35,027 nucleotides of DNA. Source: Streptosporangiaceae bacterium (GTDB lineage: Bacteria > Actinomycetota > Actinomycetes > Streptosporangiales > Streptosporangiaceae). A program made the translations under genes and the position numbers. Shown one piece after another: positions 1 to 5,595 of the stretch. The notes below the pieces were generated by a model. It ran no database searches, had not been told where the DNA came from, and was given only the letters and a program-made list of their open reading frames with translations. Position 1 is the first letter of the stretch. The number at the start of each line of letters is the position of its first letter. The DNA is taken from positions 1 to 35,027 of the forward strand of contig JAFARZ010000067.1 of the NCBI GenBank assembly GCA_019245115.1. Reading direction: 5' to 3'.

Positions 1-24
1 CCGCCGACAGGTCATGCAGATTAC

Positions 25-155
25 CCCTCCGCGCCAAGGCCTCGCTGTTTTCCCTCCGCGCCAAGGCCTCGCTGTTTTCCCTCCGCGCCAAGGCCTCACT
101 GTTTTCCCTCCGCGCCAAGGCCTCACTGTTTTCCCTCCGCGCCAAGGCCTCACTG
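25..155. repeat. 27-bp tandem repeat, five copies
   Basis: Direct tandem array with a 27-bp period, unit beginning ccctccgcgccaaggcctc and ending in ctgtttt. Copies start at 25, 52, 79, 106 and 133, and the last is truncated at about 155. The first two copies have G and the others A at one position, and otherwise they are identical. There are no spacers. It lies downstream of the shell-protein operon on its transcribed strand. I see no credible gene in positions 1-240; the open frame that crosses the array on the plus strand is just the repeat translated. Confidence 0.95.
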
Positions 156-185
156 CGCTCGGCCGGCTTGGGGCCACGGCGGGAA

Positions 186-208
186 TTGCCGCCCCTCCGG
201 GACGGCAA
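186..208 (-). terminator. possible hairpin after the BMC operon
   Basis: Positions 186-208 form ttgccg...cggcaa with further C/G pairing inside, 33 bp beyond the stop codon of the last shell gene. No U-tract follows, so this may be a weak terminator, a processing site or chance in GC-rich DNA. The operon may continue to the left of the window. Confidence 0.25.
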
Positions 209-240
209 CCGCCGCGGCGCTCGCTCTCGCTCGCCCATCG

Positions 241-882
241 TCAACGACCTTCGAGCGAACTGAGCACGGTGTCGATCTCGCGCTGGGCGCGGCGCACGGC
301 GCCGGCCGGGCCGCTCAGGTAGAGCCGGCCCGCCGCGCCGATCATCGACACGTCCACCAGCGTCACCTCGGGTGCGGCACGTTCCGCCTCGTTGGCCGCG
401 ACCGCGGCGAACAGCGCGGGCGTGACCTCACACACCCCCAGCGTGTCACCAGGAAGGATCATGGAGCCAGCCCGGTTCCTGTTGATGATGATCGCGTGGG
501 CGTCGGTTATGTCCTCGATCACGTCGGCGTAGAGGATCCGGGGTTTCAGCTGGTCCTTCTCGCTGGCGCCCAGCCCGTCGAGGATGGCCCGTCCGGCCTG
601 GCGGACGTCGTCGAGCGACGGGCCGTGCACCTCCAGCACGCCGAACTGGCGCTCCACGAACAAGATCCCCGGCTCGATCCCGGGTACCGCACGCAGCGCC
701 AGGTCGGTGACCCGCTCGATGGCCAGGGCGGGCGCGACCTCGGCGATCAGCGCGTGCTGCCCGGCGAACGGCGGATAGCCGCGGGCCCGGGTCGGCGTGC
801 CGAGGTAGGCGGCGAACTGCGGCTGGAGGTCCCGGATCAGCAGGTAGACCCGCAATTCCGCCAGCGGGGGCCGATCAGTCAC
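241..882 (-). CDS. BMC-T tandem-domain microcompartment shell protein
   Basis: A 213-aa protein with two consecutive BMC (PF00936-type) folds, roughly residues 10-100 and 105-205. Such proteins form pseudohexameric trimers in the shell facets, often with a larger and sometimes gated pore for substrate or cofactor passage. Visible family features are the run GILFVERQFGVLEVHG in the first half and AAVAANEAERAAPEVTLVD in the second. It is clearly paralogous to the second BMC-T of this operon (1923-2546), which has the matching stretches GILVVERQFGYLEIHG and AANEAEKAA. Start is GTG at 880-882 and overlaps the BMC-H stop by 8 bp, so translation is probably coupled. It is the last gene of the operon visible here. 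Family assignment is firm; pore selectivity cannot be read. Confidence 0.93.
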   Translation of the reverse strand: MTDRPPLAELRVYLLIRDLQPQFAAYLGTPTRARGYPPFAGQHALIAEVAPALAIERVTDLALRAVPGIEPGILFVERQFGVLEVHGPSLDDVRQAGRAILDGLGASEKDQLKPRILYADVIEDITDAHAIIINRNRAGSMILPGDTLGVCEVTPALFAAVAANEAERAAPEVTLVDVSMIGAAGRLYLSGPAGAVRRAQREIDTVLSSLEGR

Positions 883-1156
883 CGCTGATGTTGAAGTGCC
901 TGCCGAGCTCGGCGTGCGGCCTCGGGATGACGTGCACCGAGATGAGCTCGCCCACCGACGACGCGGTCTCCGCGCCGGCCTCGGTGGCCGCCTTCACCGC
1001 GCCGACGTCGCCGCTGATCGTGATCGCGACCAGGCCGTCGCCGACCTGATCGCGGCCCACGATCGTCACGTTGGCCGCCTTGACCATGGCGTCCGCCGAC
1101 GCGAGCGCGGCGACGTAGCCCTTCGTCTCGATCAGTCCGATCGCGTTGTCCGCCAT
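875..1156 (-). CDS. BMC-H hexameric microcompartment shell protein
   Basis: A 93-aa single BMC domain of the PduA/EutM/CcmK type, starting MADNAIGLIETKGYVAALAS. It assembles as hexamers that tile the shell facets with a narrow central pore. The pore-loop region reads VGDG, where many metabolosome hexamers have a KIGSG-like sequence, so a slightly more acidic pore is possible. The C-terminus is short and has no extension. ATG at 1154-1156 directly abuts the stop of BMC-P (1157-1159), and the gene's own stop overlaps the next start by 8 bp. It is the only BMC-H in the window. Family call is firm. Confidence 0.95.
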   Translation of the reverse strand: MADNAIGLIETKGYVAALASADAMVKAANVTIVGRDQVGDGLVAITISGDVGAVKAATEAGAETASSVGELISVHVIPRPHAELGRHFNISGD

Positions 1157-1477
1157 TTACTGGTCCTCCCTGTCAGGTGTGCCGGCCGGGTCGATGGAGC
1201 CGATGATCAGCGCGTCGATGGGCGGCGGTGCTGGCTCCGGGGGGGACGACCCCCCCGTGCCCCCCCGAGGCTGCGCCGACAGTCTGCCGCTGAACCACGC
1301 GGCCGCGACCGAGCCCTGGGCGATGAGGACGCGTTCCCCGACCCCGGAACCGAGTACGTCGAAGGCGATGAGGCGCTGCCCAGTGCCTTCGGCTTCGACC
1401 TCGAGGAAGGCGCCGTTGGGCAGTTCGGCCAGGCGGCGCGTCGCCCATACGTTCCCGATCACCGTCGCGGTCAGCAT
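1157..1477 (-). CDS. BMC-P pentameric vertex protein (EutN/CcmL family)
   Basis: A 106-aa EutN/CcmL-type protein, beginning MLTATVIGNVWATRRL. Pentamers of this family cap the vertices of the shell. The core motifs GSGVGERVLIAQGSVAAAWF and PPIDALIIGSID are typical. Between them lies an unusually Gly/Pro/Ser-rich stretch of about 15 residues encoded by a GC-rich palindrome (1228-1266) that family members normally lack; it would sit in a loop before the last strand. The start is the ATG at 1475-1477, which overlaps the upstream stop as ATGA. Longer upstream reading in this frame is low-complexity and overlaps the upstream gene, so I reject it. The family is firm; the effect of the insert on assembly is unknown. 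Confidence 0.92.
   Translation of the reverse strand: MLTATVIGNVWATRRLAELPNGAFLEVEAEGTGQRLIAFDVLGSGVGERVLIAQGSVAAAWFSGRLSAQPRGGTGGSSPPEPAPPPIDALIIGSIDPAGTPDREDQ
1228..1266. repeat. dispersed GC palindromic element, copy A (inside BMC-P gene)
   Basis: The element reads gtgctggctcc, seven G, acga, seven C, gtg, seven C. The G-run/acga/C-run core is a near-perfect palindrome. Copy B lies at 5039-5074 in the aminotransferase-like gene in the same orientation, sharing gtgctggc, the G-run/acga/C-run core and a trailing C-run. Here it encodes part of a GGTGGSSPPEPAP loop and keeps the gene in frame. Confidence 0.75.
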
Positions 1478-1926
1478 CAGCGCTCCCTCTCGATCTGGAC
1501 GCCGCTGGAGCGGGCGCGGTCCCGGGCCAGCGGGGTGAGCACGGCGCCGCGTCCGAGCACCAGCCGCTCCCCCGCCCGCGCCGCGTCCCGCACCACCCGC
1601 TCGGTCACCGCCCCCCGCTCGATCCGCCGCACCGCGCTTGTCGTGCGGGGTGAATGTGCCATCGTCCCCCCTGGAGGGGGTGCGATGGCACATTCACCGC
1701 CCTGGACAGGGGCGGGCGCGGGGCGAGACAGGCGGAAGCGCTTGCGGCCGGATCTCAGCTCGTCGCGCTCCTCGGGGCTCATATTCAGCAGGCGGGTCAC
1801 GAACTCGGCCAGGTCCTCGTCGGTGGAAAGGTTGACCGTTTCCATCGAATCGGTCGCGCCAAGATCCGCCAGCTGGTCCCGGATCACCTCTCGGATCAGT
1901 GCCCTGAGTTCGTCCCGCTCGCTCAT
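1477..1926 (-). CDS. small microcompartment-associated protein with N-terminal encapsulation-like helix
   Basis: A 149-aa protein of no family I can name. Residues 1-22 (MSERDELRALIREVIRDQLA and on) form an amphipathic helix like the encapsulation peptides of BMC cargo, and it resembles the C-terminal helix of the aldehyde dehydrogenase in the same operon. Residues 30-70 are acidic then basic. Residues 100-149 carry a GAVLTPLARDRARSSGVQI motif similar to a segment seen in several BMC accessory proteins, for example near the N-terminus of EutT-like proteins. Between them, residues about 76-92 are encoded by a 50-bp palindrome. The ATG at 1924-1926 overlaps the BMC-T stop (ATGA), and its stop overlaps the BMC-P start (ATGA). 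Likely an internal cargo or organising protein; no enzyme function is claimed. Confidence 0.75.
   Translation of the reverse strand: MSERDELRALIREVIRDQLADLGATDSMETVNLSTDEDLAEFVTRLLNMSPEERDELRSGRKRFRLSRPAPAPVQGGECAIAPPPGGTMAHSPRTTSAVRRIERGAVTERVVRDAARAGERLVLGRGAVLTPLARDRARSSGVQIERER
1649..1698. repeat. 50-bp palindromic insert inside a coding region
   Basis: Arms 1649-1664 (ggtgaatgtgccatcg) and 1683-1698 are perfect 16-bp inverted repeats. The 18-bp centre holds a C-run and G-run that can pair further. It lies within the 149-aa BMC protein gene, is read through in frame and encodes roughly GECAIAPPPGGTMAHSP. It resembles a mobile palindromic element of the REP/RPE kind in form, not in sequence. 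Confidence 0.85.
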
Positions 1927-2546
1927 GCGCGGCTCCGGAGCGCGTCTTCGGCGGCGTCGGCCGCCTGGCGGATATCGGCTTCGGAGCCGGCCAGGTAGAC
2001 CCGGCCGGTCGCGCCGATCATCCGGTAGTCGACCAGCTTGATCCGCGCCGCCTTCTCGGCCTCGTTGGCGGCCATGATGGCGTAAGAAGAAGGCCGGACC
2101 TCCAGTGTGAACAGCGAATCCCCGGCCAGCGCCATGGATCCGATCTTGTTCCGGTTGACCAGGAAGGCCTGCTGCGGGTCGATCCTGGTAATGATCTTCC
2201 CGGACAGGATCTCCGGCCGGGCGCAATCGCGGGCCGTGGTGCCAAGCGCATCGAGGACGGCTGACGCGGCCGCCTGTACTTCGTCGTTCCCGCCGTGAAT
2301 CTCCAGGTAGCCGAACTGCCGCTCGACCACGAGGATCCCGGCCCGGACGTCGGCGTGCTTGACCGCCACGTCGGTGAGCGGCTCGATGTCCAGGCCCGGC
2401 GCCACCTCGATGACCTGCGCCGCGACGTCGCTGCGCGGCAGCGAACCGCGGATCCACGAACCCAGATAGCACATCGTCTGCGGCTGCAGGCGGCTCAGGA
2501 AGATGAACGACCGCAGTGTTAGCCCGGCTGAAGGCTCCTCAGCCAC
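1923..2546 (-). CDS. BMC-T tandem-domain microcompartment shell protein (second paralogue)
   Basis: A 207-aa tandem BMC-domain protein, the second BMC-T of the operon. Domain 1 covers about residues 10-95 and domain 2 about 100-200. Shared landmarks with the 241-882 paralogue include GILVVERQFGYLEIHG, NRNKIGSM and AANEAEKAA, so the pair arose by duplication. The open frame runs to 2639, but I choose GTG at 2544-2546: it has a gggggcgg ribosome-binding site just upstream, overlaps the aldehyde dehydrogenase stop by 8 bp exactly as the other BMC-T overlaps its upstream gene, and the homology begins there. Two different BMC-T proteins in one locus usually mean two pore types, perhaps one gated; the sequence does not show which. 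Confidence 0.92.
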   Translation of the reverse strand: MAEEPSAGLTLRSFIFLSRLQPQTMCYLGSWIRGSLPRSDVAAQVIEVAPGLDIEPLTDVAVKHADVRAGILVVERQFGYLEIHGGNDEVQAAASAVLDALGTTARDCARPEILSGKIITRIDPQQAFLVNRNKIGSMALAGDSLFTLEVRPSSYAIMAANEAEKAARIKLVDYRMIGATGRVYLAGSEADIRQAADAAEDALRSRA

Positions 2547-4101
2547 GGCCGCCCCCGCTGAGAACGACAGCCAGTTCCTCGATGACCAGTCGCCGGATCT
2601 CTTCCCGCAGCGACGTGACGTCGTGGCGGGTGGAACCACCGCCCGTTCGTTCGAATGTGTTCGACGGAACTGGGTACGGCGGGACAGGGCCGCGGGGAGC
2701 CTGCCACGGCTCGACGCCGGTGAAGTCGCCGAAGGCCTCGGCCGGGTCGCGGTTGTAGGCCAGCCGGGTCCACTGCACCAGGTGCCGCGGGTGCAGGTTC
2801 TCCGCCACCGACGACCGGCCGAAGAAGCCGGTGCCGATGGTCATGGACGGGGCGAGGTTGGTCTCCAGCCCGGAGCTGCCCAGGCTGCTGCCCGCGTTGA
2901 CCGCGACGCGCAGCACCTCGGCCGACGCGGCGTAGTCCATGATCGTCCGCGGGTCCGCGCTGTGGATCGCGGCCGAATGCCCGCGGCCGGACAGCCGCAG
3001 CACCGCTCGCGCGGCGGCGATCCCGCGCTCCGCCGAGCGGACCTGGACCAGGCCGAGCACCGGGCACAGCTTCTCGTGAGCCAGCGGCTCCTCCGGCACC
3101 ACCAGGTCGAACGGGGCGAGCAGCACCCTGGTGCGGGGCGGCACCCTGATGCCCGCCCGGTCGGCTATCCAGCTCGCGTCCCGGCCGACGAATTCAATAT
3201 TAAAACGGCTGTCGTGAAACAGCATGGGAACCAGCTTGTCCCGCTCGGCCGGCGTCAGCAGGTGGGCGCCGTTGCTCTTCAGGTGGCGCAGCAGCGCGGG
3301 AGCGGCGCGTTCGGTGACGATGAGCACCGACTCGTTGGTGCACAGGACCGAGTTGTCGAAGCTCTTGCTGTCGACGATCCGCTTGGCCGCCTTGGCCAGG
3401 TCGGCGGTCTCGTCGACCAGCACCGGCACGTTGCCCGGGCCGACTCCGATGGCCGGCGTGCCCGAGCTGTACGCGGCCCGGACCACCGGCACGCCGCCGG
3501 TCGCCACGATGACGTCGGTGCGCTCGTCGGTCATCAGCGCGTTGATCAGCGGCACCGAGGGCTCGTCCACGACCTGGATGACACCGTCCGGGGCGCCCGC
3601 CTCGACGGCCGCCGCGGCGATGGTGCGGGCGGCGCTGGCGCAGCACTCCCTGGCCATCGGGTGCGGGCTGACCACCACCACGCTGCGCGTCATCAGCGCG
3701 AGCAGCGTCTTGAAGTACACGGTCGCGACCGGGTTCGTGGACGGGGTCAGCGCGAACACGATGCCGGCCGGGCGGGGGATCTCGACGATCTTCGCCGCCG
3801 CGTCGATGCGCGGCGTCACATAGTCGTCCGGCGCGTAGTGGTCGGCGAGGCCGGTGCTGCAGGCGAGGTTCTTGATGACTTTGTGCTCGACGACGCCGAA
3901 GCCGGTCTCCCGGACCGCCCATTCCGCGTACTCCCTGGCCTTCGCCGCGCCGGCCTGTGCGGCGGCGCGCACGATACGGTCCACCGACGGCTTGTCATAG
4001 GTGGCGAACGATCGGGCCGCCCACTCGGCTCTTCCCAGCATCGCGCGGGCGCGCGGCACGCCGGCCGGGTCGGTCGCGAGATCGATATCGATTGCTGTCA
4101 T
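2539..4101 (-). CDS. CoA-acylating aldehyde dehydrogenase of the microcompartment (PduP/EutE-like)
   Basis: A 520-aa aldehyde dehydrogenase of the CoA-acylating class. It converts the toxic aldehyde made in the compartment to acyl-CoA with NAD+. Cys254 in SFDNSVLCTNES is the expected nucleophile; ALTPSTNP (about 117-124) and GVGPGNVPV (219-227) match the cofactor and CoA-aldehyde dehydrogenase signatures. Residues about 497-514 (SLREEIRRLVIEELAVVL) form a C-terminal amphipathic encapsulation peptide after a Pro/Gly-rich linker, the classic cargo tag. ATG at 4099-4101 overlaps the stop of the class III PLP enzyme (ATGA). A propionaldehyde- or acetaldehyde-type substrate is inferred from locus type only. 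Confidence 0.93.
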   Translation of the reverse strand: MTAIDIDLATDPAGVPRARAMLGRAEWAARSFATYDKPSVDRIVRAAAQAGAAKAREYAEWAVRETGFGVVEHKVIKNLACSTGLADHYAPDDYVTPRIDAAAKIVEIPRPAGIVFALTPSTNPVATVYFKTLLALMTRSVVVVSPHPMARECCASAARTIAAAAVEAGAPDGVIQVVDEPSVPLINALMTDERTDVIVATGGVPVVRAAYSSGTPAIGVGPGNVPVLVDETADLAKAAKRIVDSKSFDNSVLCTNESVLIVTERAAPALLRHLKSNGAHLLTPAERDKLVPMLFHDSRFNIEFVGRDASWIADRAGIRVPPRTRVLLAPFDLVVPEEPLAHEKLCPVLGLVQVRSAERGIAAARAVLRLSGRGHSAAIHSADPRTIMDYAASAEVLRVAVNAGSSLGSSGLETNLAPSMTIGTGFFGRSSVAENLHPRHLVQWTRLAYNRDPAEAFGDFTGVEPWQAPRGPVPPYPVPSNTFERTGGGSTRHDVTSLREEIRRLVIEELAVVLSGGGRG

Positions 4102-5411
4102 GACCGGCCCTTTGGGAGGTCATTACGGGCTTTGCCGATGGCCACCTCGGTGCGTTCGAGCAGTTCCTCGGTGAGCCCGGGATCCAGCAGGATGCCCGGC
4201 TTGTACTGCAGCACCCGCGGGTCGAGCGTGGAGAAGATGGCCCACACCCCGTTCTCGTAGAGCCGCTTCATGACGAACCTGGCCCCCTGCGGGTGGGCGA
4301 ACTCCAGGCCCATGACCAGCCCGTCCTGCCGGACGCCGGTGAACCAGTCCGGGTACTGCTCCTGTATCCGCGCCAGGCCCGCGGTGAACCGCGCGGCGAT
4401 GTAGTGCACCATCGACCGGACCTCGGGGCGGGTCGTGATCTCCAGCGTCTTGAGTGCCGCGACACAGCCGAGCTCGGCGCCGCCGAATGTCGACATATGG
4501 CCAAAGCCATCCTCGGTCAGCCACCGGGCGGCGGTCTCGGTGGCCAGCACCACGCTGACCGGGTACATCCCGCCCGAGATGCCTTTGCCGGACACCAGGA
4601 TGTCCGGTGTGACGCCGTGCTTGGTGATGGCCCACAGCTCCCCGGTGCGCATCAGGCCGGTCTGCACCTCGTCGGCGATGTACAGGGCGCCGTACCGCTC
4701 GCAGAGTTCTTTGACCGCGGCCAGGTAGCCGGGCTCCGGCAGCGGGAAACCATAGGTGGCCGGGATGGTCTCCATGATCACCGCGGCGGCGTCGCGGCTT
4801 ACCAGAGCCGCTTCCATCGCGGGCAGGTCGTTGAACGGCACGTGGGTGAACTCGTCCGGGCGATCGGCGAGGAACAGGTTCGCGAACCGCTCGTCACCGG
4901 TGGCGACGGCCAGCCCGGTGTGGCCGTGATACGCCTTGGCGACCGAGACGATCCTGCGCTTACCGGTCGCGTGGCGGGCGCTCTTCAGCGCGATGTCGAT
5001 GGCCTCGCCGCCACCGCTGCCGTACATCACCTTTGACAGTGCTGGCCCGGGGGGACGACCCCCCGGAACCCCCCGCTGACCGGGCGGTGCGGTGCTGACC
5101 AGTTTCTCGGCCAGCGCGGTGCGGGCCAGCGAGGGGAAGTGATGGTTGCCGATGTCGAACCGCTGCATGGCGGCCGTGACCGCCGCGGCCACTTCGGGGT
5201 TGCGGTGCCCGAGGTTGTAGGTGCCGCCGTTGAGGTGGACGTCGATCAGCCGCTTTCCCTCGACGTCGTAGATGAAGTAGCCCTCCCGGCGGTCGATGAC
5301 CAGCGGGACGCCCGAGTCGATCCAGAACTGGGTCTTGTCCGGGTTCCAGAACTCCTTGGACTTCGCCAGCATGTCCTGTTTGGAGGCGAAAGCGATGAGC
5401 TCGTCGCTCAC
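4098..5411 (-). CDS. class III PLP-dependent aminotransferase or amino-alcohol phosphate phospho-lyase
   Basis: A 437-aa fold-type I class III PLP enzyme. Lys276 in LVSGKGISGG is the Schiff-base lysine, Asp247 in IADEVQTG binds the PLP ring, and GSGGGEAID binds phosphate. In RMM-type BMC loci the corresponding enzyme acts early on an amino alcohol (as a phospho-lyase on the phosphorylated amine, or as a transaminase) and produces the aldehyde. Residues about 111-124 (GQRGVPGGRPPGPA) are an extra segment, encoded by a palindromic element at 5039-5074, inserted just before the phosphate-binding motif. I place the start at GTG 5409-5411, five bases after a gggagg ribosome-binding site; an upstream codon at 5453 would add 14 residues without such a site. 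First gene of the leftward operon. Transaminase versus lyase is undecided. Confidence 0.85.
   Translation of the reverse strand: MSDELIAFASKQDMLAKSKEFWNPDKTQFWIDSGVPLVIDRREGYFIYDVEGKRLIDVHLNGGTYNLGHRNPEVAAAVTAAMQRFDIGNHHFPSLARTALAEKLVSTAPPGQRGVPGGRPPGPALSKVMYGSGGGEAIDIALKSARHATGKRRIVSVAKAYHGHTGLAVATGDERFANLFLADRPDEFTHVPFNDLPAMEAALVSRDAAAVIMETIPATYGFPLPEPGYLAAVKELCERYGALYIADEVQTGLMRTGELWAITKHGVTPDILVSGKGISGGMYPVSVVLATETAARWLTEDGFGHMSTFGGAELGCVAALKTLEITTRPEVRSMVHYIAARFTAGLARIQEQYPDWFTGVRQDGLVMGLEFAHPQGARFVMKRLYENGVWAIFSTLDPRVLQYKPGILLDPGLTEELLERTEVAIGKARNDLPKGRS
5039..5074. repeat. dispersed GC palindromic element, copy B (inside class III PLP gene)
   Basis: gtgctggccc, six G, acga, six C, ggaa, six C. 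It is the same element and orientation as 1228-1266, but the homopolymer runs are one base shorter. It encodes a Gly/Pro/Arg-rich insert in the enzyme and keeps the frame. Confidence 0.75.
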
Positions 5412-5467
5412 TATCACCTCCCGCGGCGGGTCGGCCCTGCCGAATTCCGGCACTTCGGCTAACCAAT

Positions 5468-5496
5468 TAAGTACCCATCCAACCGTTTACTGTCAA
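5468..5496 (-). promoter_or_regulatory. promoter of the BMC operon
   Basis: On the minus strand a perfect -35 TTGACA (plus positions 5491-5496) is followed after 17 bp by TACTTA (5468-5473), a weak -10. The start codon of the first operon gene is about 57 bp further downstream. The -35 lies inside an inverted repeat, which suggests repression. Confidence 0.6.
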
Positions 5497-5503
5497 GCGG
5501 TTG
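5480..5503. promoter_or_regulatory. inverted-repeat operator in the divergent spacer
   Basis: The 24-bp sequence from 5480 to 5503 has outer arms caaccgttt and aagcggttg that pair except for one position. It covers the -35 element of the leftward promoter, so a dimeric repressor bound here would block the BMC operon. GntR-type regulators are common beside RMM-type loci, but none is in the window and the owner of this site is not identified. Confidence 0.55.
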
Positions 5504-5534
5504 TGTACCAGGCATGTTAACTCTAACCGTAACT

Positions 5535-5564
5535 CTTGATCATCAACCGGACGGCTGTTACGCT
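5535..5564 (+). promoter_or_regulatory. putative promoter of the permease gene
   Basis: TTGATC (5535-5540), 18-bp spacer, TACGCT (5559-5564), about 31 bp before the permease start, with ggagga (5585-5590) as ribosome-binding site. The -35 overlaps a short TTGATCATCAA palindrome (5535-5545), a possible second operator. Confidence 0.4.
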
Positions 5565-5595
5565 CCGGGCAACCTGCTGTGCTGGGAGGATAGCG

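Noticed and set aside
25..155. CRISPR array
   Set aside because: The 27-bp units are directly contiguous with no spacers and no cas genes are in the window.
1236..1266. Frameshift or assembly error in the BMC-P gene at the G and C runs
   Set aside because: The reading frame continues into the conserved PPIDALIIGSID end, so the gene is intact as given; miscalled run length would only be suspected if reads disagreed.
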